NCBI RefSeq assembly: GCF_949628265.1
Contig: NC_088788.1
Span: forward strand, 27,948,335-28,012,334
DNA from: Cloeon dipterum
Taxonomy: Eukaryota > Arthropoda > Insecta > Ephemeroptera > Baetidae
Reading direction: 5' to 3'
DNA length: 64,000 nucleotides
The translations under genes and the position numbers were made by a program. Positions 11,851 to 24,070 of the stretch are shown here, one piece after another. Numbering within the stretch: the first letter of the stretch is position 1; every line of letters starts with the position of its first letter. A model generated the notes under the pieces. The model worked only from the letters and a program-made list of their open reading frames with translations. It had not been told where the DNA came from and searched no databases.

Positions 11851-14800
11851 TTAATTATCTACAATATTATTTGATGCTACTTTGACTGCTGGCTTAACCA
11901 CCTTCAAACCCAAACTGTTCAAAAGTGCATTGGGAGATGGATCACGACCTCTAAACCTCCTAAAAGCAACAGCTGGCTGAACTGCGCCGCCAGGTTCAAG
12001 AATGCATTGTCTAAATCTGTGAAGATCAAATTAGCAAGGTGTATTGCTGTTGAATTAGATTAAAACAAACCTCTTTCCAACCTCCTCAACATCTTCAGAA
12101 GAATCCTTAAAAGCATTGTACGCGTCAGCGGCCACCATTCTACCCCACAGGCCTGAGTAATAGGCTGCCGCCCAATCCCCAGAAAAGATGGGTGTAAAAG
12201 AGCAAGGATGGGCGTCCCTTTTGTCTAGCTCAAAGGGCATGTACTGCTGATAGATGCGCTTCACTGTGTCCAGCCAAAACTCATCCCTTGGTTAAACAAA
12301 AATGTAAACGCAAGTTTAAAAATAAAAATTGTGCCTACGTTGAATGCAAATCCATGTCCAGAGTGGAGAGGTACAGCTCGCGGCACAGTTCATGGCCAGC
12401 TAAAATGCGGTTAGATTTGGACAAGGACGCGATTGTCTCCTCAGTGAGCTGCTCTCCAGTTGCGTGGTGGTGGCTGAGCGATTGTAGGAAGCTTGGGTCA
12501 GTCAGCCTGCCAGGCAACAAAATCCAAAATTTAGCGGAATTGTCTCCATGAAGGTTTTTAGTGCATACCACATAGACATGAGCTGGCTGCTGATGTTGAC
12601 AGCGTCCCACTCAACATTAGTGAGACCAGAGACTTCAGAGCAGGTTGCAGTTGCCAGAACTTGTTGCAGTATGTGGCCAAACTAAAATTTAAGGATTTAA
12701 TTTAAGGGTGAATTTAGACCATTTTGAGAACTTTTAAGTACTAAACTGCACTCACAACTAGTTACCAGCAAAATTGACAAGTAAACCCCACGTTTCGACC
12801 AAAATTGAAGTATTTTTTTAGTCAAGACTTTCGTGATATTTGACAAAAATAGCCAATGAAAAGTTTATATCTAGCACCATAGGTGAGTTATGGAGGCCAA
12901 CCTTAGTATGGGTCTTATGGGAATTTCCCTGAATTTTTTTTTTAAATTAGCAACTCTAGTTCAATATAAGTGAAATTTGATATTATGCAGACTCTCTCCT
13001 TGTCGAGAGAAATGAAAAAACGATTGCTATGAGATTTTGACTATTTAATGCTCGATTGTTTACTTTTTTGCTCTTTAAAGAGCTGGTAACACGTCGATTG
13101 AAATATTAAAAACTGGCAGTAGTAATTTCTTAAGTTAAAGAATATTTCACAATCTGACACTTTTAGAAAGATGTTTTTTATTTAATTTATTTAATGTCTA
13201 AAGATAGATGCAATGCTGAAAAAATTTAGATGCGAACTATAATCTGAATAATTAATTTTTTAAGCATAATATTGTTTATATTTTTAACGTCTTTTGGCTC
13301 AAAGTTACCTCTATGTTAAAATTAAGTCGTTTTCTGGTAGTAAAATACGACCCACCATCCCACCAATCGATTTGTTTCATTAATAGGAATCTATACACCA
13401 AAAATCATCATGGCTGAACAAAAATGGATTTTTTTATCGATTTTCAAATTTTTCAAATAATTTTGTCCAGTCTGTATCTCAAAAGCATTGGTAAATAGAA
13501 AAATTTTCATGTTAACATCAAATGAGTATACACGTTTTATGCAAAAATATAAAATTTCGGGGTGGCCGGAGTGTGGGGTTTTCTTGTGAGCCGCAAAATT
13601 ACTTATGTTTATTTATTTGTTCACTTTGTATAATTATAAACTAAATTAAGCAATTGGTTTATCAACTAGTTCCAGTAACAAAGATGAAGCCTAATTTTTG
13701 ATTAACAAGAAAATCTCAACCTCAAATTATTCTTAAAACTCTATTATTCACATTATCGTACATCATGAATTTGTTATACGTAAAAAAATTTGTAGAACTT
13801 AATTGTGCTACCATATTTTCAAGAGAATTTATATAATCAATCAATTCCAGCACTTCTAAGATTGTTTGAAAGGCTTGGAATATTTGAGTCAGCGATACAA
13901 ATACCTCAAATAATTTCCGCAAAAAAATTAAGTACCATAAAAAAGAAAGTATTTTTCAATTAATCGTGCAGGTGATTGTAAAATTGGGCATAGCTCAACA
14001 ACCAAACTCAATTTTCCTTCTTGAGAACAAATTTTCTCCCTAGTGGCAATAATTTTCCTTGTTGTAAGAAAAGGCAACAATCTATTTGACAGTGAAAATT
14101 TGAGTGTGTGTAGAGCCGTAGAGCGATGCGCAATTTCACTAGGATGAAATGTAACAATACCCATCAATATCGCGCCTTACCTTAGAGAAGAGCTCCCTCA
14201 TTTCCAAGATTGTCAAGCATGAAGGAGTTCCTGTGGTCGTGTCAGGAGGAGCGAAATTGAAAACCAGCCCGCCAAGGGGAACGCCACCATTGGGAATGGC
14301 CAAGTTTCTGCCTCTAACATTCAACATCCAACCAATCGCAGATTTTCCTTTGGATTCCGGTCTGTGAATATTAAATTCTTGTAGATAGCAGATCCCAACA
14401 AATGACAGTTACCTCAAGAAAGGATCAAAGTAGAAGCCTCCAAAAAGTCTTCCCTCGGCACTTCTCACTTGGTAAAATGCAGCGTCAGGGTGCCAGTTGC
14501 TTGCATGTTCATCCTTGACAATCTCTAGCTGGAAAAGTTTTTCTGCCAACCGGAACATGCAGCTCACTACATGCTCCAAGGGGAAGTACAATTGCATCTC
14601 TTCTTCAGTCATTCTGGAATGAACCGGATGGTAAAAATTTCAAGGACAGAGCGACTTAAAAATTACTTGAAAATTGATCTTTGCTGCTTTCGTTTCCAGT
14701 ACGGAATATCCCAAGGCATTAAACCTCCTTCAAAGCCTCTTTCTTGCGCGAATTTCAGCAAATTTTTTAGTTCCACGTCTTGTGCAGGCTTGGCTGAAAT

Positions 14801-17800
14801 GTTACAAATACGCGCATTTGCATTAAGTGAACTGAGAAGTTTTATAAAAGGTAATTAAATTATGTGATATAAAAAACATAAAAATGATGAACAAAAACAC
14901 ACCTGTATGCCCTATTTTTAGATTTTAAAACAGCTTTGAACTCTATTAGAAGAACGCTTATATTAAAAAAATTCTAGTGAACAAAAATCTTTTCTTTTGA
15001 AGAGCTCAACCTGTTTGCATAAATTCTAGAGATATAATTTTTTTATTAATCAATGACGGTATTTCTATTTCTGAAGAAATCCTACGGTCAAATGGGGTTA
15101 AGTAAGGAGGGCGTACCCTTCCTTTTCATTTTTTCAATAATTAGCGATTTTGATGAAAGATTTTCCTGGGGTTACATGCTGATGATATTGTACTTTTAAG
15201 AGAAAATGTTAATGATATCAGTATTTTACTGCTCAGAACCAAGTAATCGAGGGAATCTGTCACTGGTGTTATTTCTTTTGTGGATTTCAATGATGTCAAC
15301 TCTAAGAGACAAGGAAGCCCCATAGCCATCTCAAAAATCTTCCTCAAAGTTTTTATAAATACAAGGACAGTTCAAAAGGCAGCGATTTTTTAACACCGTT
15401 GATACTCTTGTTCCACAAATAATAATTATGAAAATTACCTTTAAGCAAAAGAGTTGCAATCATTGACCTGACTGTATCCACCTTTCCCGCCATTTTGGTC
15501 TGCATCGACATGTCAGCAAATGTATCAAAGCCGAGCAGCTTGGCCTGATCCTTGCGCATAGACCGTAGCTTTTCAATGTGGACGCTGTTGTTGAGCTCTC
15601 TGTCGCCTTCATTGGAGCACCGTCGCACACTTGCCTGCCACACGTTCCATCGGAGTTCTCGCATTGGGCAGTACTGCAAAAAAGGCTCTGCCACAGACTG
15701 TCTCAGAGTGACGGTCCACGGTCCTTGACCTGGCTTTGCTGAGTCCTGAGCAGTGGCTACCAGGAGACTGCGAGGAAAGTCTCGAGTCATGCTCGGGTCC
15801 CCGATTATCTGTTTGAACGCTTCAGTTGCAACCTGGAAAAAGCCACCATGTTTCACTTGAATTAAAAATGTGTTTAAAACTGTCAACAGAGGCTGAAAGT
15901 TGACCAATTTTTTGTCATTGTATTATTATTTGGGGCGTTTAAGATACCACTAATCCAGACGACCATTTTAGAAATTTTCAATCTTGGCCTCCTCGATTTT
16001 TAAAACGGTTTTTTATTATGGTTGGCTCTCATCAACACCTAAATTTTCTCAATATTAAGGCAAATATTTATGAAGATGCCTGTTTTCAGGAATTAAAAGG
16101 TCTGGTGAATACATCTTTGAGCTTTGAACGATATAACGGGCGCATCGCGACGACTACGGTCTGTTTTATCGGTTTTTCGCTAGCTTTGTAGCCCTTTTTC
16201 ATCTGTATATAACCTGACATTTGCATTTTATATGTATATTGACTTAGATGAAAATAAACAAATATAATATAATAATAATATAATCTCCTTTTCTTTTTAA
16301 TCTTGCAATCAATGATATTAATGAGGTAATTAATCATATTCCTGGACTTAAAGCTATTTTATTTGCGGATGATATTGTGATGACTAGTGAGACACTGAGT
16401 GATTTGTGCATTGCATGTGTGGCTGTAAAGGAATACTTACAAAGTAGAAGTCTTCAGTTGAACTTAGGTAAATGTAAGGCAATGAAATTTAGAAATAAGG
16501 GACGAGGTCGTTATGCATTGAATGAGAAAATTGAATTAGAAGGTGTGAATGTGGATTTTGTCCCAGAATTTTATTATTTGGGTGTTATGTTTCAAGTATC
16601 AGAATTATCCTTTGGTAGGCATGTGGAGAAACAAGCAAGGGCAGCCCTTATGGCGAACTTATAGTATTAAAAACTTGCATAAACTTTCCATTAAAACGGC
16701 AGTTAAACTCTTTGACTTGAAGGTTTCTCCTACTGCCTCTTATGGCATAGAAGTTATTTGGCCTTATCTTACAATTAATGCTTTTGAAACATTAGAGCGA
16801 GTCAAAACCCGATATCTAAAGAAAGTGCTGGGGATCTCTAAATACAATAGATCGCGATACGTCTATGAACTAGTGGCCAAAGACTTAAACTTTTTTGCTA
16901 CAGATCTTAAAATGAAATATGATCTCCCTGAAACTGATAATTATAAGAAGTTTGTTAACATAAAGATTATAAATAGACGCTTGATTTGTGATGCATTTTA
17001 TGAAACTCAAACAATGATGAATGGGAATTGGAGGGTGCCGAATTTTGAAGATAGACATGTATTTACTTGATTTGCATGCCATGGATATCACTATTTGTTC
17101 TGTGCAACTCAGATGTACCATTATGGACCTCAGGAGATTTGTAAATGTAGATTTTGTGGGGAACAGTGTGAAAAATATCGTATTTTGAAATAATAATATA
17201 ACACTTCTTGTCACTTGTGCACCAATTCAAAAATATTTTGTTACAAATGACGAAGGAAATATATTAAGAAGTAATTGGAAATCTATTACCAAAAATTTTT
17301 TTGTACCTTTGCTTTGCCGAAAAATTGACCCCTTTCTTGTCCAATCTGACCCATGATATTGGAGTAATGCTGAAATTCTTTTGGTGCTAAATCCAGTCCA
17401 TTCAGTCTACCCTCAAGTACAAATTTCTTAACAGTCCTTGCCTCTTCCTCGCTAAACTTTGAGCCGCTTTCATGGATTTTCTACAGACTTGAAGAGTCAG
17501 AGTGGGATAAAATTAGCAGCAATAATCAGGCACCTTCATTGCTTCGTAAATTGGCTTGCTGTGCATCCTCTTTGTCTTAGCTTTTCTGGCCCGATCGTGC
17601 ACTTTCGAGTAGCTGTCCGCACTGATCAGTTTGCTGTTAACTAAAGCAAAGGTCTTGACGATGCTCCATGCTGAATCCAGAGGTAAAGCTAGTTCATCCA
17701 GCTTGTCAACCACGTCGTCGTATTTGACATCATCTCCCAGAGCTAAAATTTATTTGCGTTTGTCAACACGAAATAATCCATAACAAGATTTTTCAAACAT

Positions 17801-18107
17801 TTGATGCCATCCTCAAGTTTCCAAAGGTTCGTTTCGTATTCCAAAATAATTTTTCCTAGAGAGTTAAGGCATTCCTCCCCGTTGACATTGGCGAACGACG
17901 GGAAAGTCTCGTCCGCCCTTGACAGAACGTGCTTTTCCGGCAATTCGGATTTGGTTTCTGGCAATCTGTAAAAATCAATATGTATTGATGGCACACTTAT
18001 TATGAGATATTAGCAACTTACAAGACATAGTAACCGTAGTTTCTGCGCTGATAAAACCGAGCGGTGCTTTGAAAAAGAAGCTTCCTTCGAAGAATACTCG
18101 CAGCCAT
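11851..18107 (-). CDS. M3 oligopeptidase A-like protein with lost catalytic residues
   Basis: Twelve exons on the minus strand: 18022-18107, 17799-17965, 17534-17742, 17307-17480, 15439-15832, 14667-14793, 14413-14613, 14181-14361, 12569-12681, 12339-12506, 12071-12286, 11851-12016. All junctions are GT-AG and all phases agree, giving 733 aa, a full family length. The start MAASILRRKLL is basic and Ser/Arg-rich, like a mitochondrial presequence. Family landmarks follow in order: a helical N-terminal half, TKMAG, LYFPLEHV, FYFDPF, then the active-site region. There the expected LF-HE-FGH reads LFSKFGH, the third zinc ligand (Glu in EWDAVE) is Asn (EWDAVN), and the substrate-contact stretch reads TPIFSGDWAAAYYSGLW, where active relatives have His-Ile-Phe and Gly-Gly-Tyr and a second Tyr after YYS. 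The frame is open throughout, so this is an intact pseudoenzyme rather than a decayed gene. Its biological role cannot be read from the sequence. Confidence 0.9.
12682..14180 (-). other. Intron 8 of the M3-like gene (1.5 kb)
   Basis: AT-rich, with no coding exon detected. The intron falls exactly inside the altered HExxH motif, after the Lys codon and before Phe-Gly-His. The donor (AAG followed by GTAAGG) and the acceptor (ATTTTAG) are both canonical. Confidence 0.8.
15150..15260 (+). pseudogene. Possible reverse-transcriptase fragment
   Basis: The plus strand reads HADDIVLLRENVNDIS, which resembles the catalytic ADD block of non-LTR reverse transcriptases. It is flanked by stops and frame breaks and lies in intron 5 of the M3-like gene, on the opposite strand. 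It is a short degenerate remnant if real. Confidence 0.45.
16284..17190 (+). mobile_element. 5'-truncated LINE, C-terminal reverse transcriptase part
   Basis: The plus strand encodes the second half of a non-LTR reverse transcriptase: SPFLFNLAINDINEV, then the catalytic LFADDIV (about 16357-16380), then the thumb region with YYLGVMF. One frameshift near 16650 moves the reading to the next frame, which continues with a long hydrophobic/basic C-terminal region to 17067. A stop there is followed by a Cys-containing end (CRFCGEQC). The 5' end is cut at an AT repeat, typical of incomplete reverse transcription. It lies in intron 4 of the minus-strand M3-like gene. Confidence 0.85.
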
Positions 18108-19151
18108 TTTTTTAGATTAAAAAATGTAATAAATAACACTGGGACTTGGTTAAGTCTTCCTTGTGGCGGCTGCGTCTCTACTTCGACGAGAGCATCTCAA
18201 AATTTAAAGTTGGCTTTTGATGACGTGATTGGAGCGAAGAATTTTTCAACTTTTAGCAAGACCAGTTTGTTTTGAAACTCATGTGTGCGCTGAATGCCCT
18301 CTGCCCCAGATGGTGCTTATGCAGGCACACCCACTTTTTGTCAAGTAGGGCGGGAATGGAATGAACAAAAAGCTTTCTCAGCAAACACGCGCACCACCTA
18401 GCATTTTTCATTTTTTGTTCAAGTTTTTTCTGTCGCTCAAGTTTGGATTCGAAATTTCTTGCAGTTTTAAAATTTTTAGGTTCAAAATGATCTTTCTTGG
18501 TTCTGCCCCATACAATATTTCCACCTCGACAAAAATGAACAAAATACACAGTTGAAAATTGAAAGAAGGGTGAGAGACGATTAACATTATGTTTATTACA
18601 ACCTGAAAAATTATTGTTCTTTGAGTTTCTCTTGAGATGTTATCATCAATTAAACACTATTTCGGCTGTAGATTATTCCACAAGTGGTAATAGTACTGAT
18701 TGAACTTGAAAATAATTCTCTGACAATTTGACGCTCACAAAGGAGTTTTAATGAATATAGCATCAAACTTTGATATAGTTTCATTTTGAAAAATATATTT
18801 TTATGTATCAATCATCAAGAAATAAAATATTCCTCGAGTGGAAATTTCAAGTCAAATATATTTTTATAATTTACCGGAAATCTGATAAAAATATCTGTAG
18901 ATGACATTTTTAATAAACTATTACATCTCCATGACTAATATTTCGGGAATGAATTGACTGAAACAAAAAATTTCATGCTTATTTTGAATTCTTTTCTTTA
19001 TTTCCTGAAGTATATACATACGTATATTTATAATTACAAAAGGAAACTTTCAAGTTTCAATTAAGTTTGAAAAAATTCTACGAGAGTTTAACAGCATATT
19101 TATGTTTGGTTTGTCTGTTGTTTCTAGTCTGTATGTGTGTAATTGCAATTT
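18108..19151. other. Spacer between M3-like gene and first secreted gene
   Basis: AT-rich spacer with no supported exon. The minus-strand frame at 18253-18549 has no recognisable domain and no splice partners that I can find. The region 18108-18250 should contain the M3-like promoter; no TATA box is obvious. Confidence 0.4.
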
Positions 19152-19494
19152 TTATGGGTCGTAGATTGTTTCCTCAAATTCCCTCTTATCCATTTCTCGC
19201 ATCGGGCTTTCGTTATCAAAACCTCTCCCTTGTCTTGCGCCTCCCTTTCTGCAAATGGAACAAACGTCAACGAATTAGATCAATTCGACAAATTTTAGCT
19301 TAAAAATTACTCAGCATCATCAACCAGTCGATTGGCCACGTCCTTCAGCAACTCAGATTGAACCGCTATTAATAGAAATTAAAGTCTGTATTTTGAACGA
19401 ATCCAGAATTTTAAAACAGTGTACCTTTATCTTGGGCCAAAACGGCAGTCATCAGCACGGTGCAAAGAATAAGACAGAGGATCTTTTTCGCCAT
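19152..19494 (-). CDS. Small secreted precursor, 73 aa, three exons
   Basis: Exons 19425-19494, 19311-19365 and 19152-19248. Intron phases are 1 then 2, as in the peptide genes further on. Exon 1 encodes a strong signal peptide (MAKKILCLILCTVLMTAVLA). Exon 2 encodes an acidic helical-looking spacer (LLKDVANRLVDDA). Exon 3 follows an excellent acceptor (GTTCCATTTGCAG) and gives a Gly/Arg-rich segment, then a Lys-Arg site followed by the acidic end EFEETIYDP. If intron 2 were retained, the frame would stop right after VDDAE, so both a 42-aa and a 73-aa product are possible. There is no family match by eye. TATAAAG lies at 19562-19570, about 70 bp upstream of the ATG. Confidence 0.65.
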
Positions 19495-19561
19495 GGTGTT
19501 CAGCAGTTGTTGCTCTTTCGCAGACTATGTGGATTGAGTGAGTAAATGAGGGACTGGCAGG

Positions 19562-19570
19562 CTTTATATT
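19562..19570 (-). promoter_or_regulatory. TATA box of the 19.2-19.5 kb gene
   Basis: On the minus strand the sequence reads ATAATATAAAGCC, about 70 bp before the ATG at 19494. A CTCACTCAATCC stretch between them could be the initiator. Confidence 0.5.
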
Positions 19571-20715
19571 ATGTACCCCACCTCTCCCTATAGGTTTATC
19601 ACATTTTTGATTAAAATAGCAACAACAGCTCATGTCTGATTAACTCAAGTTGTGACAAACTCAATTTCCTCTCCCTGTGGTTTCTGATTTGTATTTTACC
19701 GATAGCAAAAATAAAATATCAACCAACACAACAGATATTTTCATGAATCTGAACTGAGATCCCGAAATTCACAGTGTTGGAAAAGTGTGTTTGAAACTTG
19801 AAAAAAATATGGCATTATGTACTTTTTCCTTTGTACATTTGTACCACCCTATTATCTTTCTAAGATCAGTGAAAACGTTAAATAAAAAATATTTCGCCAT
19901 TGAGTGGCCTGGCTGGAAACTATGATGAAGATTATTGTTGAAATAATAACACCCTAGTAATATTGAATAATTTATTTCCAATTATAATTTTCTGACCCAT
20001 TCTAAAGCAACAACAAATTGTCTTGCAGAGTTAAACTTCGATATATAAGGAATGGGTTTTGGATGGTATATCACATGTCATTATCATAGATAAAACATAG
20101 AGCATAATCCATTAGTGATAATTTCTCTCAGCATTCATTCTTAAATAAGTGCTTAATAATAGTAATAAGTACTTAATAAATTAAGTGCGCCAGCCTGGAC
20201 AGATCCGGCAAAAATTTTCTCGAATGTTAGATTCTTTTCAGTTTTTTTCCGTCAACTTATTGGTTTACTTGCCACTTTTCATCAGGGGTTCATTTTTGAT
20301 TACGCTGTTGAAGCAAGAAAAATGCTGACCTTTAATAATTTTTTTTATTAAGCTGTTTTTTCTTGTGATGACATTACGATTACACTCTGCAAAGATGTGC
20401 CTAAATTAAAAAATTTTCCTAGTGCAAACATTTTCATATTTAATATGTTATTAAATTATATCCAAAGCTCAAATTTCAAGCTTTATTTGACACGATGAGT
20501 TTACAGAAACGATTCCTTCAACTATAATGTGCGAAACAATTAAAAAAAGCTCAGGTATGGGATTACATAGGCAGTTAAAAAATACTTTGTACAATTGATA
20601 AACTATTTATTAGCTACCTTATGATCAAAATCCCCAATTTCTTATAATTCTTACAAATAATATCTTAGCAATTTCTTTTAGCAATACAGAGCACGACTTC
20701 CCTGGATAAAATTTT

Positions 20716-22613
20716 TTAACCTACGTAGTGCCTTAAAAGTACCAAGAAACAGGTAATCATCATTGTGCAGGACGCGGCTGACGACCTGACAGAAGCACTT
20801 TTTTCTGTGCAGTCGTCCGCAATCAACGCGAAATTCTTTGCGTCTCCTTTTTCTGCATTTGTGGTAATCATCACCCTGTTGTCCGTAGCACGGAGATGTT
20901 CACTTTCAAAGTTGAGCACGTTGACCTCGGTGACCATGACGACATTGACGGTCGTGGGTTCCGTTTGCTGCGTGGTGGTTGGCGCCTGAGTGGTGGTCAT
21001 GGTGGTCGAGGGAGTCGTGACAGATGGTGCCTGGGGCGGCATCTCGTGCCAGTAAGGGTTGGTTTTACGTCGGCTGAGCGCGGCAAACAGCTTCTGGAAT
21101 GACGACGAGCGCCGCTGCCGCGAGTGCGAGGCGTAGAACAGTCTCTTCATCCTAACAAATCAACCGGCGAATTTAGATTTGCGAAGAGAACTCAGAATCA
21201 ATTAAATTTGCTTGTTCATCCTTACTAAAATAAAATATGCGTTAAATTCAAAAAAAAAAAATTAAAGAAAAACATGAGCTGGAAATTATTTAAAACGACT
21301 GAGTTTGGGAATCGTAAAAGCAAAGGTAAGGAATTAAGGAAAAGGAAACTTTAAAAATGTGACAATATTGGAACCAATTGCTGACAAATACAGAATGTAA
21401 TTTTTTTGTGTTTGGAGAGTGAATTGAAATGTTTCTTTTCGTGCGGTTAAAATAAGTATAACCGCATTGACCAGCCCGATGTCTCGCATAGTTGGGGGTT
21501 TGTCAAGGCAATGTGAGATATTTCAGGATGGAGGTGTAATAATACCTATAGTGACAGAGATGTCAAAAGGAAGCTGATTTAGTGACTCTAAATGCTCAAA
21601 CGGCTCAACGGGCTAGGTGGCGCACCGGCTATTTCACGTCTATTTCACACATTTAAAGTGTCTTTAGGGACAAATGTCTCGGGTTTCAATCAAATACCTC
21701 ATGCGAGGTGGCGAAAAGATGGCCATATTGGGCCCAAGCTCCTCTGCGGCCACTCGGGCCACTTGTTCCATGTTATCCGCACGGCGGTGTTATTGGGATT
21801 TTTAATGTGCTGAGCAGAGGTAAAAAATAACCACAAAAATCAATCAAAATCTGAATTAATTAATTTTATATTTTAAATAACAGGATAAAAACAGGCAAAA
21901 ACCGCAAAAACATTTTAACCGCTCTACCAAATTATAAATTAAAAACACTGGGGTGACCTTAGTGAAATTTATGTTGGAGCAAAACAAGAAGAAGTGATAA
22001 AGTATTGCAAATCGGAATCATTTCGGTATTTATCAACAGTAAAAAATATTTACTCTGGTATAGCCAAGTTAAAAACAAGAATATCCTTACTGTGATAGCG
22101 ATGCTTGATATAGGGTCAAAAGTAAGATATCACGTTATTGCCAGATAAGATTGCGGCCGCATAGAGCTAGTATCAAAAAAGGATAAACAGAAAACCACAG
22201 TGGGAAATAAATCAGGCGTAGAAAAGATAAAAGTCTTTCCTTGCAAGGTTTTAAATTAATTCAATGTGAGCTGAACTTTAAATTAAAATGAACGAGACAC
22301 TTACGCCGATGAAAAAATGCGTCCCATCATGTCACTCCTCTGGCGGCTTTTCATGGTTTCCTTTAGCAATTGCGTAAAGTCTATTTCGTGAAGCTCCCCA
22401 TTTAGTTTGGTCCTTCCGCCACCTTAAAATTCGTTCCAGCAATCAAAATCTTTCCAGATTCTTGAAGAAATAAAAAAATATACCGGAATCTGCGTTCATT
22501 TCTCTCGGGACTGATTTCTCGTGGGCGAGGCTAGTCTCGTCGTTACACAGGACAAGGGTGACAACTAGGACAGTGCCCAGGGCAAAGAGAACGCGCACTG
22601 CACGACCAACCAT
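20716..22613 (-). CDS. Secreted Thr-rich protein, possibly GPI-anchored, 227 aa
   Basis: Exons 22484-22613, 22305-22422 and 20716-21151, with intron phases 1 then 2, as in neighbouring peptide genes. The N-terminus is a signal peptide (VLFALGTVLVVTLVLC). The second exon is charged. The third begins at a Met-Lys-Arg and has several basic cleavage-like sites (SRQRRSSSFQKLFAALSRRK), then a Thr/Pro-rich stretch (about residues 120-150) suited to mucin-type O-glycosylation. It ends with a small-residue segment and a hydrophobic tail (MMITCFLVLL) that could be a GPI-attachment signal. The family is not recognised. It could be a prohormone-like or mucin-like surface protein. The exon chain is supported by good splice sites and an open frame. 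Confidence 0.65.
21500..21825 (+). repeat. SINE-like dispersed repeat, copy 1
   Basis: Matches 44886-45245 by eye through GAGATATTT, AACGGGCT, GGCGCACCGGC, GGGACAAATGTC, GGTTTCAATCAA, ATGGCCA and the shared end TGAGCAGAGGT followed by A-rich sequence. The middle and 3' blocks (GGACAAATGTC versus GGACGAATGTC, and GTTATCCG) are also present in the 41.55 kb element. There is no coding capacity. It lies in intron 2 of the secreted Thr-rich gene. Confidence 0.7.
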
Positions 22614-24070
22614 AATTTCTCTCTAACTCTGAATGCAGCGTTTTGTATTTGCACCCAAGCCAAGCGGACACACAAGTGCTGCATCAGCCTTCAATGCTAG
22701 TTGGATGCACAACCGTTCCGTTTGCATTTGAATTAATTTTTTTATCCAACTCTGGTATTAAAAATCCGGCCTGATACAAATGAGTTTGTTTTTTTTTATA
22801 AATATCTTACTCTTATCATTTGTAATGCAAAAAATAGTCATCATATTTAAGTTAAATTATTCTAAAATTCGCATATCATGTCGCAAAGGCCAGTTTATGC
22901 GATGAAAAATCCCATATAAATCAATCGTATTTTCCTTGACACATATTTGACAATGAGAACCATAAGTTTAATTAGCTGATGCTTGAAAATTCATAGGTTG
23001 CCACTTCAAAGAAAAATACTGATTGAAAGATGCCAATTTTGCAGATCCACTTCCTTCAGCTGACTCAGCACGCTAAGGGATTCCACTCGTCTGCCAGAGA
23101 GGGTATTATTATTTGAAAATGTATTGCATAACGGACTAACTTTCAGCGATTATCGAACATATGCTGCTCGCGAAAACGCTTTATTTTTCAGGCCATATTT
23201 TCATCCTGACAGCAGCGGGCTTCCTGTCAAAGGAGTAATGAGATCCATCACACAGTAATGCGTGTGTTTTGATATGTTTTTAACCTTAACCTTCCACGTA
23301 AAAAATATTTATCATAGTGATATTATTAATATCGGCTGTTTTATTTTATCATAAGTCGTTGATTGATATTGTTTAAAAAAGCTAGTTGAGAATATTTTCC
23401 GCGGGTTATATATACCTGGATTTAAAAAAAAATCGAACAAATGTGAGAAGTCCAAGGCAAGCCCTCTGTTTGGGTGCAGACTGGCCGCCGCAGGGCCATT
23501 TTTACCGTCCAACCACATTTCGCGTAGGCGAGCGCACAGCGCACACACACACAGAGCGACCATCATAAATGACATTGCGGTGGCGACACAGACACCCGCG
23601 CAGCGCGGAAAAGAGAGGACCGCTGTGCTCCAGTGGTGTATAAATCAGCCGAGCTGGCCATTCCGCACTGCAAGTCGAGTGTAAAGCTGATGATAGCAAA
23701 AAGTAGTTTGTTGAGCAATAAGATGGTTATCGCGTCAATTAAAATCGGGAGAAGAAACCGTGATTTACGACCGGCGGCGAAATTGGCTCGCTTTTTAACT
23801 GGAAATGCGCCTTGGCCATCCGCTGTTTCGAGCGCCGGACGTAAAACTGTGCGAATCCATTTTCCCATTTATTTTGCACTATTGATTCTTCATAAAAACG
23901 GCCGTTACTTTCCGCATTTGCTTTCTCGCCCTCTAAAGGGATCAAAGTCTCCCACCTTTTCTAGCTTATTGTTAGTGAAAATTGCAAATAATAGAATTTT
24001 AAAGGGTTGAGCAATTAGCGCAAAAATTTAATGAGTGTTTATAACTGATTTGATTAATGAGTGGGTTAAA
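22614..24070. other. Spacer, no gene found
   Basis: No supported exons. Frames around 23300-24010 overlap on both strands and have no domain. Confidence 0.4.

Noticed and set aside
19067-19303. Membrane-like plus-strand frame starting at TTG
   Set aside because: No ATG at its start. It lies antisense to exon 3 and intron 2 of the minus-strand secreted gene, which has better splice and phase evidence.
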